Assembly: GCF_030403505.1 (NCBI RefSeq)
Contig: NZ_JAUEMJ010000005.1
Span: 199,494-263,493, forward strand
Source of the DNA: Glycomyces tritici
Lineage (GTDB): Bacteria; Actinomycetota; Actinomycetes; Mycobacteriales; Micromonosporaceae
Length of the DNA stretch: 64,000 nucleotides
Direction of reading: 5' to 3'
This document shows, piece after piece, positions 1 through 8,483 of this stretch; position 1 is the stretch's first letter; each line of letters starts with the position of its first letter. Below the pieces are notes generated by a model. It made no database searches. It was not told the DNA's origin and was given only the letters and a program-made list of their open reading frames with translations. Made by a program: the position numbers and the translations under genes.

Positions 1-161
1 TCGACGAGATCATCAACCCCAAGCTCAAGAACACCCGCCTGCACCGCAAACGCGCCCGCCGCGCGCTCCGCCTCGAACGCGAACTCGCCCGCACCGGGCG
101 CAAGGCGCCCCGCCAGGCACCCCGGAAGGCCGCGCCGCGCAACGAGGAGACCGTCCGATGA
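1..161 (+). CDS. ABC transporter permease, C-terminal fragment (DppC-like)
   Basis: Only the last 52 codons are visible, read in the frame that begins at base 3 and ends at TGA 159-161. The start of the fragment (DEIINPKLKNTRLH) matches the cytoplasmic end of Dpp/Opp-type inner-membrane permeases, where a short conserved NPRL-like stretch follows the last transmembrane helix. The remainder is a basic, Arg/Ala-rich tail of low complexity. The stop overlaps the start of the next gene in an ATGA arrangement, so the fragment is translationally coupled to the two ATPases that follow. The rest of the gene, and probably the second permease and the binding protein, lie before the window. Confidence 0.7.
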   Translation, partial: DEIINPKLKNTRLHRKRARRALRLERELARTGRKAPRQAPRKAAPRNEETVR

Positions 162-1042
162 AGACCGCCGAACCCGTGCTCACCGTCGAAGACCTCACCG
201 TCGTCTACGAGACCGAGGAGCCGATCACCGCCGTCAAGAACGCCGACCTCACCCTCCACCGCGGCGAGATCCTCGGCCTCGCCGGCGAATCCGGCTGCGG
301 CAAGACGACCCTCGCCTACGCCGTCAACCGCCTCCACCGCCCGCCGGCGCGCATCGCCTCCGGCCGCATCACCTTCCACGGCGATGAAGGCGACATCGAC
401 ATCCTCGCCCTCGAGGACGCCGGGCTCCGCGCCTTCCGCTGGGAGCGGCTCTCCATGGTCTTCCAAGGCGCCATGAACGCCCTCAACCCCGTCACCACCG
501 TCCGCGCGCAACTCAAGGACACCCTCCTCGCCCACCGGCCCCGCATGTCCCGCAAGGAGATCCGCGACCGCTCCGAGGACGTCCTCACCCGCGTCGGCGT
601 CGACCCCCGCCGCCTGGCCTCCTACCCGCACGAACTCTCCGGCGGCATGCGCCAGCGCGTCATGATCGCCATGGCCATGCTCCTGGAACCGCAGATCATG
701 ATCATGGACGAACCCACCACCGCACTCGACGTCGTCGTCCAGCGCGACATCCTCCGCGAGATCGTGCGCCTGCGCGACGAACTCGACTTCGCCGTCATCT
801 TCATCACCCACGACCTGCCGCTCCTGCTCGAGATCTCCGACCGCATCGCCGTGATGCTCGAAGGCGAGATCGTCGAACTCGAAGCGGCCGACCGCCTCTA
901 CCGCGACGCGCGCCACCCCTACACGCGGAAGCTCCTCGGCTCCTTCCCGAGCCTCTCGGGGGAGCGCGGCGCGTTCATCCGCACCGGCATCGACGAGACC
1001 AGCGCAGACGAGACCACCGAAACCGCGGAGGAGCGAGCATGA
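158..1042 (+). CDS. Dpp/Opp-type ABC transporter ATP-binding protein (DppD-like)
   Basis: One of two cytoplasmic ATPases that power an oligopeptide/oligosaccharide-family ABC importer. The 294 residues hold a Walker A motif (GESGCGKT, 43-50), a Q-loop glutamine near 103, the signature LSGGMRQR (160-167) and Walker B (IMIMDEP, about 179-185). The C-terminal HPYTRKLLGS stretch is typical of the oligopeptide ATPase C-terminal domain. The start at 158 is preceded by GAGGAG and overlaps the permease stop; the end overlaps the next ATPase by four bases. The downstream beta-mannosidase suggests that the cargo is a mannoside rather than a peptide. Dpp-family importers of manno-oligosaccharides are known in Thermotoga, so this is inferred from context and not read from the protein. 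Confidence 0.9.
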   Translation: MKTAEPVLTVEDLTVVYETEEPITAVKNADLTLHRGEILGLAGESGCGKTTLAYAVNRLHRPPARIASGRITFHGDEGDIDILALEDAGLRAFRWERLSMVFQGAMNALNPVTTVRAQLKDTLLAHRPRMSRKEIRDRSEDVLTRVGVDPRRLASYPHELSGGMRQRVMIAMAMLLEPQIMIMDEPTTALDVVVQRDILREIVRLRDELDFAVIFITHDLPLLLEISDRIAVMLEGEIVELEAADRLYRDARHPYTRKLLGSFPSLSGERGAFIRTGIDETSADETTETAEERA

Positions 1043-1944
1043 CCAGCGTCAAGATCACCGACCTCGTCAAGGACTACACGCTCCGGTCAGGACTCAAGCG
1101 CACCCGCCTGCGCGCCGTCGACCACGTGAGCCTCGAACTCGCCCCCGGCCGCACCGTCGCCCTCGTCGGCGAGTCCGGCTCCGGCAAGTCCACCATCGCG
1201 AAGATCCTCACCCGCATGGAACGCCCCACCTCCGGCACCGTGGAGGTCCTGCTCGACGACGGCACCCCCGTCTCGAACGGCCACTACCGCCGCGAAGTGC
1301 AGATGGTCTTCCAGGACCCCTTCGCCTCCCTCAACCCGTTCCACTCCATCGAGCACCACATCGCCCGGCCCCTGAAGATCCACGGCCGCACCAAGACCCA
1401 GGACGAGACCCGCAAGCGGGTCCTCGAGATGCTCGAACGCGTCAACCTCACCCCGGCCGAGGCCATCGCGCCCCGCCGCCCGCACGAGCTCTCCGGCGGC
1501 CAGCGCCAGCGCGTCGCCATCGCCCGGGCCCTCGCCCCGGGCGCGCAGGTCCTGATCGCCGACGAACCGGTGTCCATGCTGGACGTCTCGATCCGCCTCG
1601 GCGTGCTCAACCTCCTCGGCCGCCTCCAGCGCGAAGACCGGCTCGCGGTCCTCTACATCACCCACGACCTCGCCACCGCACGCCACTTCTCCGACGAGAT
1701 CGTCGTGCTCTACCGCGGCCGGGTCGTCGAACGCGGCCCCTCCGACGCCGTGATCCTCGACCCGCACCACGACTACACGAAGCTGCTCGCGCTGGCCGCC
1801 CCCGACCCGGAGCGGCCCGGCCGCGTGACCTCGGAGGCCGCCGTGGACCGCAAGGCGATCGACAACAGCACCTGCTACGACCACTTCGCCGGCGAATGGC
1901 GCGAGGCCGCCGCGGGCACGCGGACCGCCGTGCGCGCCGACTGA
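1039..1944 (+). CDS. Dpp/Opp-type ABC transporter ATP-binding protein (DppF-like)
   Basis: Second ATPase of the same importer, 301 residues. Walker A is GESGSGKS (44-51), the signature LSGGQRQR is at 151-158 and Walker B is VLIADEP at 171-177. The FQDPFASLNP stretch after the Q-loop is characteristic of the DppF/OppF branch. The C-terminal extension carries a Cys (STCYDH) before a variable tail. Start codon ATG overlaps the previous stop (ATGA), which argues for coupled translation and an equimolar heterodimer with the preceding ATPase. The gene ends 60 bases before the beta-mannosidase, with no obvious terminator between them, so co-transcription is likely. Confidence 0.9.
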   Translation: MTSVKITDLVKDYTLRSGLKRTRLRAVDHVSLELAPGRTVALVGESGSGKSTIAKILTRMERPTSGTVEVLLDDGTPVSNGHYRREVQMVFQDPFASLNPFHSIEHHIARPLKIHGRTKTQDETRKRVLEMLERVNLTPAEAIAPRRPHELSGGQRQRVAIARALAPGAQVLIADEPVSMLDVSIRLGVLNLLGRLQREDRLAVLYITHDLATARHFSDEIVVLYRGRVVERGPSDAVILDPHHDYTKLLALAAPDPERPGRVTSEAAVDRKAIDNSTCYDHFAGEWREAAAGTRTAVRAD

Positions 1945-2003
1945 ACCCCAATCGCACCGAACCGCCCCTCACGAAGCCCGCCCATCGACCATGAGGAGTC
2001 ACC

Positions 2004-4523
2004 GTGACCCACCCGCCGTATTTCCGCGCGCTCCACGAGGGGTGGACGCTGACCGCCGCCGACCTCGCCGCCGATGTCCCCGAGGCGGTGGCCGCGCCGC
2101 TCGCGGACGGCATCCCGGCCGCCGTTCCCGGTGAGGCCCATCTGGACCTGCTGCGGGCGGGGCTCATAGCTGATCCGTTCGACGGGGACAACGAGTCCGC
2201 GCAGCAGTGGATCGGCGACACCGCCTGGCGGTTCTCGACCGAGTTCGACTGGACCGACGACGGCTCGGCCCGCCACGACCTGGTCGCGCACGGCCTGGAC
2301 ACCGTGGCGACCTTGTCGCTCAACGGGATCGAGATCGGCAGCACCGAGAACCAGCACCGCGGCTACCGCTGGGACGTGCGGAAGGCGCTGCGCGAGGGCG
2401 CGAACACCCTCACCGTCACCTTCGCGGCCCCCGTCCCGGAGGCGGTAGCCCGCGCCGAGCGCGACGGCGCGCTGCCGCACACCAACCACCACGAGTACAA
2501 CCAGCTGCGGAAGATGGCCTGCTCGTTCGGGTGGGACTGGGGCGTCGACGTCGCCGGGGCCGGGATCTGGAAGCCGATCGGCCTCGAATCCTGGTCGGGC
2601 GCACGGGTCGCCGCCGTCCGGCCCCTGGTCGACGTGCTCGCGAACGCCGAGGGCGGCCACGACGGCGTCCTCACCGTCCACCTCGAGGTCGAGCGCGCGG
2701 CGGGCGACGAGGACGTGGAGGCCCTGGTCGTCGTCACCGGCCCCGACGGCCGTCCCCTCGAGACCGCCGCGACCGTCCCCGCCGGCCAGAACGCCGTCGC
2801 GGTCGTCTCTGACGTGCCCGACGTGCGCCGCTGGTGGCCCGTCGGCTACGGCGACCAGCCGCTGTACAAGGTGGACATCGAAGTGGGGTACGGGATCTGG
2901 CACGGCCGGGTCGGCTTCCGCACCGTCGAACTCGACACCGCGCCGGACGAAGCGGGCGCGCCGTTCCACCTGAAGGTCAACGGCGAGCGCGTCCTCGTGC
3001 GCGGCGCGAACTGGATCCCCGACCACGCCTTCCTCACCGAGATCGACCGCGACCGGTACGCGCTGCGCGTCGCGGACGCGCTCGAGGCGAACATCAACCT
3101 GCTGCGCGTGTGGGGCGGCGGGATCTACGAGTCCGACGACCTGTACGACCTCGCCGACGAGCACGGCCTGCTCATGTGGCAGGACTTCCTGTTCGCCTGC
3201 GCCGCGTACAGCGAGGACGACCCGCTGCGCACCGAGATCGAGGCCGAGGTCCGCGAGAACGTCACCAGGCTCAGCCCGCACCCCTCGCTCGTCCTGTGGA
3301 ACGGCAACAACGAGAACACCTGGGGCTCGGTCGACTGGAACTGGGCGCACCGCCTCGGCGGCCGCGGCTGGGGCGACGCCTACTACAGCGGGCTGCTCCC
3401 GGACATCGTCGCCGAGCTCGACCCGACCCGCCCGTACTCGCCCGCGAGCCCGCACTCCTTCGGCGACTACCGCCACCCGAACGACGAGCGGTACGGCACG
3501 ATGCACGTCTGGGACGTGTGGAACCGCGTGGACTACAAGGTGTACGCCGACTACCGGCCCCGCTTCGTCGCCGAGTTCGGCTTCCAGTCCCCGCCCGCGT
3601 GGTCGACCCTCACCGCCGTGGTGCACGACGAGCCGCTCGACCCGTTCGGCGCGGAGATGCTCGTGCACCAGAAGGCCAACCGCGGCAACGAGAAGCTCGA
3701 ACGCGGCTGGCAGGGTCACCTGCCCGACCCGCAGTCCATCGAGGACTGGCACTGGACGACGCAGCTCAACCAGGCGCACGCGATCCGCTTCGGCGTCGAG
3801 CACTACCGGTCGCTCACGCCGCACAACACGGGCACGATCATGTGGCAGCTCAACGACAACTGGCCGGTGGTCTCCTGGGCCGCGGTCGACTTCGCGGGCC
3901 ACCGCAAGCCGCTGTGGCACGCGCTGCGCGACTCCTACGCGCCGCGCCTGGCGACGCTCCAGCCGCGCCCGTCGGCGGAGGCCTTCGCGAACGCCTGGGA
4001 GGGCGTCGTGCCCGAGTTCGACCAGCTCGCGCTGGTCCTCGTGAACGACAAGGAAGAGGCGTACACCGGGTCGTTCACCCTGACCCGCGAGGCCTTCGAC
4101 GGCACTGTCCTCGCCAAGGCCGTGGTCGACGCCAGTGTCGACCCCCGCGACGGCGCCACGATCGTCGTGCCGGCCGAGGTCGCGGCGTACACCGATCCGC
4201 GGACGGAGTTCATCCGCGCCGAAGGGGACGGCTTCGCGCCCGCGTTCCACTACGGCGCCGAAGTGGTCGACCAGGACCTGGACCCGCGCCCGTTCATCGT
4301 GCAGGCCGAGGCGGCCGCGGGCGGCTGCGTGCTGCGCGTGGCCGCGACCTCGCTGGTGCGGGACCTGTACTGCCACGCGGACAAGGTCGACCCGGCCGCC
4401 CGCGCCGAGCAGGGGATGCTGACGCTCCGCGCCGGGGAGTCGGCCGAGATCCGCGTCCGCTCGGCCTCCGGTGATCCGGCCGCGTTCGCCGGGGTCCTGC
4501 GCTGCGCGAACGACCTGCGCTGA
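2004..4523 (+). CDS. Beta-mannosidase, glycoside hydrolase family 2
   Basis: An 839-residue cytoplasmic enzyme (no signal peptide) that should release mannose from the non-reducing end of beta-mannosides. The order is an N-terminal jelly-roll, an Ig-like domain, a TIM barrel from about residue 300, and C-terminal beta domains. The acid/base Glu is in NGNNENTW (E437) and the nucleophile Glu in FVAEFGFQS (E524), the normal GH2 arrangement. The length is usual for the bacterial mannosidase branch, and WGGGIYESDDLYDLADEHGLLMW is strongly conserved in it. The GTG start is preceded by AGGAG at 1993-1997. It follows the Dpp-type ATPases by 60 bases, so imported oligosaccharides could be cut directly inside the cell. 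The exact substrate is inferred from family resemblance; a perfect terminator hairpin follows. Confidence 0.9.
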   Translation: MTHPPYFRALHEGWTLTAADLAADVPEAVAAPLADGIPAAVPGEAHLDLLRAGLIADPFDGDNESAQQWIGDTAWRFSTEFDWTDDGSARHDLVAHGLDTVATLSLNGIEIGSTENQHRGYRWDVRKALREGANTLTVTFAAPVPEAVARAERDGALPHTNHHEYNQLRKMACSFGWDWGVDVAGAGIWKPIGLESWSGARVAAVRPLVDVLANAEGGHDGVLTVHLEVERAAGDEDVEALVVVTGPDGRPLETAATVPAGQNAVAVVSDVPDVRRWWPVGYGDQPLYKVDIEVGYGIWHGRVGFRTVELDTAPDEAGAPFHLKVNGERVLVRGANWIPDHAFLTEIDRDRYALRVADALEANINLLRVWGGGIYESDDLYDLADEHGLLMWQDFLFACAAYSEDDPLRTEIEAEVRENVTRLSPHPSLVLWNGNNENTWGSVDWNWAHRLGGRGWGDAYYSGLLPDIVAELDPTRPYSPASPHSFGDYRHPNDERYGTMHVWDVWNRVDYKVYADYRPRFVAEFGFQSPPAWSTLTAVVHDEPLDPFGAEMLVHQKANRGNEKLERGWQGHLPDPQSIEDWHWTTQLNQAHAIRFGVEHYRSLTPHNTGTIMWQLNDNWPVVSWAAVDFAGHRKPLWHALRDSYAPRLATLQPRPSAEAFANAWEGVVPEFDQLALVLVNDKEEAYTGSFTLTREAFDGTVLAKAVVDASVDPRDGATIVVPAEVAAYTDPRTEFIRAEGDGFAPAFHYGAEVVDQDLDPRPFIVQAEAAAGGCVLRVAATSLVRDLYCHADKVDPAARAEQGMLTLRAGESAEIRVRSASGDPAAFAGVLRCANDLR

Positions 4524-4525
4524 GG

Positions 4526-4564
4526 GCGGCCGGCATGCGAAGCGCCGCTTCGCATGCCGGCCGC
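4526..4564. terminator. Perfect 19-bp inverted repeat between convergent genes
   Basis: Bases 4526-4544 and 4546-4564 are exact reverse complements around a single central base. It lies between the beta-mannosidase stop and the stop of the convergent SnoaL-like gene, so it can act as a bidirectional terminator. No U-tract follows on either side, which is usual for high-GC actinobacterial terminators. Confidence 0.75.
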
Positions 4565-4570
4565 CGGCGT

Positions 4571-4996
4571 TCACTCCTGGGGCTGCCAGGCGCGCATCGT
4601 GGCCGGGTCGACCGGGACCGAGATGTGCTCGTGCGTGATCAGCCACTCGCCTTCGATGCGGCGCAGGCAGACCGTGGACCGCACCAGTATCGAGCGCAGG
4701 GTGCCGTCCTTCACGGTCCCGGTGTCGCGGTGGATCATGTGCGCGTAGGCGAGGTCCTCACCGGCCTCGACGGTGAGCTCGTGCGTCTCGAGGTCGATCG
4801 GGCCCTCGTACTCGCCGAACCACCGCTCGAAGTTGGCGCGCACGGCCTCCCGGCCGGTGATCCGCAGCGGCGGGACGACGTCGACGTACACGATGTCGGG
4901 GGAGTAGAGCGACATGAGCCGCTCCGCGTCCTTGTCGCGGCTGCATGCGGCGCGGACCTCCAAGAGCGCCCTCACTTCGGCTTCGCTGGTGTGCAT
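4571..4996 (-). CDS. SnoaL/NTF2-like protein
   Basis: A 141-residue single-domain protein of the SnoaL_3/NTF2-like (cone-shaped alpha+beta barrel) superfamily, recognised from an N-terminal helix pair, the DAERLMSLYSPDIVYVDV stretch, and the final GEWLITHEHISVP strand. Family members are often small isomerases, hydratases or ligand-binding proteins; no substrate can be read here. It is transcribed divergently from an ECF41 sigma factor whose own C-terminus carries the same fold, and both promoters have the same motif and geometry. It is therefore probably a target of that sigma factor, and possibly its regulatory partner. GGAG precedes the ATG. The gene is convergent with the beta-mannosidase and shares its terminator hairpin. 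Confidence 0.8.
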   Translation of the reverse strand: MHTSEAEVRALLEVRAACSRDKDAERLMSLYSPDIVYVDVVPPLRITGREAVRANFERWFGEYEGPIDLETHELTVEAGEDLAYAHMIHRDTGTVKDGTLRSILVRSTVCLRRIEGEWLITHEHISVPVDPATMRAWQPQE

Positions 4997-5036
4997 CGCG
5001 GCTCCATTCCTGTGGCGGTTTCACTGGTACCGGTCT

Positions 5037-5063
5037 GACCGTGCGCTCCTCGCGAATGTGAGG
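5037..5063 (-). promoter_or_regulatory. Predicted ECF41-type promoter for the SnoaL-like gene
   Basis: Read on the minus strand: CCTCACA (5063-5057), a 15-base spacer, then CGGTC (5041-5037), 41 bases before the ATG. The pattern resembles the ECF41 consensus that I recall as TGTCACA plus CGTC. It is the mirror image of the promoter-like element facing the sigma gene. Confidence 0.65.
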
Positions 5064-5075
5064 CGCCGCGGCGGA

Positions 5076-5102
5076 CCTCACATTCGCGCGGGCTGCACGG
5101 TC
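5076..5102 (+). promoter_or_regulatory. Predicted ECF41-type promoter for the sigma gene
   Basis: CCTCACA (5076-5082), a 15-base spacer, CGGTC (5098-5102), 41 bases before the sigma ATG. The -35-like elements lie in a perfect 13-bp inverted repeat (5051-5063 and 5076-5088, 12-base spacer), and the symmetry continues through the -10-like elements. This indicates autoregulation with coordinate divergent expression. Confidence 0.65.
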
Positions 5103-5142
5103 GAACCAGTACGGACGAACCACGGGCAGCGAAAGGGGCACC

Positions 5143-6057
5143 ATGACGGACCGAAACGACCCGGGACTGGAAGCGGTCATGGGGGAGCGGCAGCGGCTCC
5201 TCGGCCTGGCGTACCGGCTCCTCGGCTCGCTCTCCGAGGCCGAGGACGCCGTGCAGGAGACTTACGTCCGCTGGTACTCGATGCCGCCCGAAGGGCGGGC
5301 GGCGGTCGAGTCGGTGGGCGCCTGGCTGACCACCGTGGCCGGCCGCATCTGCCTCAACCAGCTGGGTTCCGCCCGCGCCAGGCGCGAACGCTATGTGGGC
5401 GAGTGGATCCCGGAGCCGCTCCCGGGCGGCGAATGGCTCGGCGGGCGATCGGGCGCGGCCCCGGCCGACCCCGCCGACCGCGTCACGCTCGACGAATCGG
5501 TGAGCATGGCCTTCCTCGTCGTGCTCGAGGCGATGACCCCGGCCGAGCGGGTCGCGTTCGTCCTCCACGACGTCTTCCGCTACCCCTTCAGCGAGGTCGC
5601 GGCCATCGTCGGCCGGTCCCCGGCCGCGTGCCGCCAGCTCGCCTCCTCGGCCCGCCGCCGGATCGGCGACGCCGGGCCGCCGGTCGAACCGGACGCCCGG
5701 CAGGCCGACACCGTCCGGGACTTCAAGCGCGCGTGGGAGTCCCGGGACATGACCGCGCTCGTGGACCTGCTCGACCCGAACGCCCTCGCCGCCGGGGACG
5801 GCGGCGGGCTCGTCAAAGCGACCCTCCACCCGCTCGAAGGCGCCGAGCCGATAGCCGCCTACCTGGTGTCCCTCGCGGACAAGCTGACCGGTCAGGACCT
5901 GGTGGAGGCCACGGTCAACGGCCGGCCCGGCCTCGTGATGCGGGAGGGCGGCGCGGTCGCGGCCGTGTTCGCGTTCGCGACCGCGAACGGCAGGATCACG
6001 CGGCTGTGGGGCGTGCGGAATCCAGAGAAGCTGCGGTCGTGGCGAGCGGCGGCGTGA
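5143..6057 (+). CDS. ECF41-family RNA polymerase sigma factor with C-terminal SnoaL-like domain
   Basis: A 304-residue extracytoplasmic-function sigma factor. Region 2 spans about 15-80 (LLGLAYRLLGSLSEAEDAVQETYVRW), region 4 about 120-175 (MTPAERVAFVLHDVFRYPFSEVAAIVGRS), and an NTF2/SnoaL-like extension covers about 185-297. It carries the ECF41 hallmarks: WIPEPL in the linker (88-93), DGGG (219-222) and NPEKL near the end (293-297). In this family the extension controls activity in place of an anti-sigma factor, and the sigma activates its own promoter and a neighbouring enzyme gene. Here the neighbour is a free-standing SnoaL-like protein. Its 3' end overlaps the convergent PLP-enzyme gene by about 60 bases. 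The inducing signal is unknown. Confidence 0.9.
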   Translation: MTDRNDPGLEAVMGERQRLLGLAYRLLGSLSEAEDAVQETYVRWYSMPPEGRAAVESVGAWLTTVAGRICLNQLGSARARRERYVGEWIPEPLPGGEWLGGRSGAAPADPADRVTLDESVSMAFLVVLEAMTPAERVAFVLHDVFRYPFSEVAAIVGRSPAACRQLASSARRRIGDAGPPVEPDARQADTVRDFKRAWESRDMTALVDLLDPNALAAGDGGGLVKATLHPLEGAEPIAAYLVSLADKLTGQDLVEATVNGRPGLVMREGGAVAAVFAFATANGRITRLWGVRNPEKLRSWRAAA

Positions 6058-7210
6058 GCGCCTGATCCAGGTCCGCGATGAGGTCTTCGGGCGCTTCGAG
6101 GCCGATCGAGAGCCTGACCAGACTCGCGGCCGGGCGCGCGTGGGCCGCGACCGGCCGGTGCGTCAGCGCGGCCGGGTGCTGGATCAGCGAGTCGACGCCG
6201 CCGAGCGACACCGCGTGCGTGAACAGCCGCACCGCGGCGGTGACGTGCGCGGCCTGCTCGTAGCCGCCGCGCAGGTCGACCGCGATCATCGCGCCGGTGC
6301 CGCGCATCTGCCGCCCCAGCAGCCCCTTCGGGTCGCCGTCGCTCCCCGGGTAGTGGACGCGGGCGACGCCCGGATGGCGCTCGAGCCAGGCGGCGACGCG
6401 CTGCGCGCCCTCCTGCTGGGCCCGCACCCGGATCGGCAGCGTCGTCAGTCCCCTGTGGAGCAGATACGCCCCGAGGGGGTGGAGCAGCCCGCCCGTGACC
6501 GCCCGCACCCGCCGCAGCGCCGCCGCGGTCGCCTCGCCGCAGGCGATCACCCCGGCGACCACGTCGCCGTGCCCGCCGAGGTACTTCGTGGCGCTGTGCA
6601 GGACCATCGCGGCCCCGAAATCCACCGGGTTCTGCAGCACCGGCGTCGCGAACGTGTTGTCCACCAGCACCGGGACGCCCTGGGCCGCTTCGACCACCGC
6701 GCCGATGTCCACCAGCTCGAGCGTCGGGTTCGCCGGCGTCTCGAGCACGACCATCGCCGTGTCGGACCGGATCGCGCCCGCGACCTCCTCGGCCGCACAG
6801 AACGTCGTCTCGGTCCCGAGCAGCCCCGAGGACAGGAGATGGTCGGTCCCGCCGTACAGCGGGCGGACCGCCACGATGTGCCGTCCCTGGCCGCCCGCGA
6901 GGATCGCGGCGGTCATCGCGGCCATTCCCGAGGAGAACGCCACTGCGGCCTCCGCGTGCTCCAACCGGGCCAGCGCCGTCTCGAACCGCGCCACGGTCGG
7001 ATTCCACAGGCGCTGGTAGACCGATCCGCCTTCGGCGGTCGGCGTCCCGCCGTTCGCCATGGCCTCGTAGGAGAGGCCGCCCGCCTCGATGCCGGGCAGG
7101 GGGTTCGTCGAGGACAGGTCGATGGGGAGCGCGTGCACGCCGAGTGCCGCCAGGTCCTCGCGGCCGGCGTGGACCGCGACGGTGTCGAATTGCAGTCGAG
7201 GCGAGTTCAT
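5996..7210 (-). CDS. PLP-dependent trans-sulfuration enzyme (cystathionine gamma-lyase / methionine gamma-lyase family)
   Basis: A 404-residue fold-type I PLP enzyme of the Cys/Met metabolism family. The PLP lysine is K209 in HSATKYLGGHGD. The ring-stacking Tyr is in LYGGTDH (Y119), and the aspartate that contacts the pyridine N is in VDNTFATP (D184). The conserved SLGGVDSLIQHPA segment appears near the C-terminus. The family includes cystathionine gamma-synthase, gamma-lyase and methionine gamma-lyase, and the sequence alone does not separate these. Start at 7210 was chosen because MNSPRLQFDTVAVHAG matches the usual N-terminus; the longer reading runs back through the divergent promoter region. 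It faces an Lrp/AsnC regulator, an arrangement common for amino-acid-inducible catabolic lyases. Confidence 0.85.
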   Translation of the reverse strand: MNSPRLQFDTVAVHAGREDLAALGVHALPIDLSSTNPLPGIEAGGLSYEAMANGGTPTAEGGSVYQRLWNPTVARFETALARLEHAEAAVAFSSGMAAMTAAILAGGQGRHIVAVRPLYGGTDHLLSSGLLGTETTFCAAEEVAGAIRSDTAMVVLETPANPTLELVDIGAVVEAAQGVPVLVDNTFATPVLQNPVDFGAAMVLHSATKYLGGHGDVVAGVIACGEATAAALRRVRAVTGGLLHPLGAYLLHRGLTTLPIRVRAQQEGAQRVAAWLERHPGVARVHYPGSDGDPKGLLGRQMRGTGAMIAVDLRGGYEQAAHVTAAVRLFTHAVSLGGVDSLIQHPAALTHRPVAAHARPAASLVRLSIGLEAPEDLIADLDQALTPPLATTAASLDSARPTAA

Positions 7211-7308
7211 GCCCAGAATGTAGGCTGAACCACAACAACCCGCAATACTTGCTGCAGGAACCAGCAGTGAGTGCGGAAATCCATGAAGAAACAGCGATCG
7301 AGGCGGGC

Positions 7309-7881
7309 ATGGCGGACGAGCGGCCGAAGAAAACACAACCCCAGTCCGGGACGCTGGACGGCACCGACCTGGCGATCCTCGCCGCGCTCGTCGAGGACGG
7401 CCGCATGACGAACGCCGCGCTCGCGGCCCGCGCGGGCGTCGCCGAGTCGACCTGCGCCTACCGCCTGCGGGCGCTGCGCGAATCCGGCGTCCTCACCCGC
7501 ATCGCCGCGCAGCTCGACCCCGAGGCCTTCGGCCGCCCGCTCCACGCGATCATCAAGGTGCGCTTGGGAAGCCACAGCCGCGAGCATGTCCACAGCCTCT
7601 ACGACCGGCTGGTCGAACTGCCCGGGGTGATGACGGTCTTCCATGTCGGCGGCGACGACGACTTCCTCCTGCACGTGGCCGTAGCCGGGCCCGAGGCGCT
7701 GCGCGACCTCATCCTCGAGCACGTCACCGCCCACGCCGTGGTGCGCCAGACCGAGACGCAGCTGGTCTTCGAGGTGCGCGAAGGCCGCGGCGTCCTGCCC
7801 CGCTTACCGGCCGGGATGTCGGTCCGGGATGCGATCCTGAATTCCCAGCCATCAAGGAGGACGCGCACATGGGCAAGGTGA
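7309..7881 (+). CDS. Lrp/AsnC family transcriptional regulator
   Basis: A 190-residue regulator with an N-terminal helix-turn-helix (LDGTDLAILAALVEDGRMTNAALAARAGVAESTCAYRLRALRESG) and a C-terminal RAM/ligand-binding domain (LYDRLVELPGVMTVFHVGGDDDFLLHVAV). Such proteins sense an amino acid and control the adjacent enzyme gene. Divergence from the trans-sulfuration enzyme therefore suggests it responds to methionine, cysteine or a related amino acid. ATG 7309 is preceded by GAGG. An in-frame GTG at 7267 (204 residues) is possible, but would leave only 56 bases for both promoters. The stop overlaps the next gene by 13 bases, so the reductase that follows is coupled. Confidence 0.85.
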   Translation: MADERPKKTQPQSGTLDGTDLAILAALVEDGRMTNAALAARAGVAESTCAYRLRALRESGVLTRIAAQLDPEAFGRPLHAIIKVRLGSHSREHVHSLYDRLVELPGVMTVFHVGGDDDFLLHVAVAGPEALRDLILEHVTAHAVVRQTETQLVFEVREGRGVLPRLPAGMSVRDAILNSQPSRRTRTWAR

Positions 7882-8477
7882 TCTGCGGGATCTCGATCTC
7901 GGCCGACGGCTACGCGGCCGGGCTCAACCAGACCGAGGAGCGCCCGTTCGGCGACGACGGCGGCGAGGGCACCGGCGAGCGGCTGCACGCCTGGATGTTC
8001 AACACCCCCGAGGAGAACCCCGAGGAGATCGCCCAGATGACCTCCTCGAAGGCGTTCATCATGGGCCGCAACATGTTCGGACCCATCCGAGGCGAATGGG
8101 ACCGCGAGTGGAACGGCTGGTGGGGCCCCAACCCGCCCTTCCACGCCCCGGTCTTCGTGCTCACCCACCACGCGCGCGAGCCGCAGCCGATGGACGGCGG
8201 CACCACCTACACCTTCGTCACCGACGGCATCGAATCCGCACTGGCGCAGGCGCGCGAGGCCGCCGGCGACGGCGAGATCCACGTCATGGGCGGAGCGACC
8301 ACCGTCAACCAGTATCTTGCCGCCGGGCTGATCGACGAGCTGCGGCTCCACATCGTCCCGATCACGATCGGCGCGGGTCCGCGCCTCTTCGACGGCGTCC
8401 CGCCGCTGCGCCTGGAGCAGGTGAGCGTCCGCGCCGCGACCGCGGTGACCCACGTGACCTACCGCGTCCGCAACTGA
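7869..8477 (+). CDS. Dihydrofolate reductase-like (RibD C-terminal domain) protein
   Basis: A 202-residue single-domain protein of the DHFR/RibD-C superfamily. It begins with the characteristic ISISADGYAAG strand-loop, has a central KAFIMGRNMFG segment, and ends with GEIHVMGGATTVNQYLAAGLIDELRLHIVPI, the usual NADPH-site region. These stand-alone proteins are presumed NADPH-dependent reductases; no substrate can be assigned. Start ATG 7869 has an excellent AAGGAGG about eight bases upstream and overlaps the Lrp gene by 13 bases. It is a different branch from the second DHFR-like gene at 29102, sharing only the overall architecture. Confidence 0.85.
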   Translation: MGKVICGISISADGYAAGLNQTEERPFGDDGGEGTGERLHAWMFNTPEENPEEIAQMTSSKAFIMGRNMFGPIRGEWDREWNGWWGPNPPFHAPVFVLTHHAREPQPMDGGTTYTFVTDGIESALAQAREAAGDGEIHVMGGATTVNQYLAAGLIDELRLHIVPITIGAGPRLFDGVPPLRLEQVSVRAATAVTHVTYRVRN

Positions 8478-8483
8478 CGCCGC

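Noticed and set aside
1875..4646. Very long open frame antisense to the beta-mannosidase
   Set aside because: It has Arg/Ala/Gly/Val-rich shadow composition and no recognisable domain, and the sense strand is a clear GH2 enzyme.
7144..7308. Longer N-terminus for the Lrp gene from base 7144
   Set aside because: It would be antisense to the trans-sulfuration enzyme start and is not conserved; 7309 has a ribosome site.
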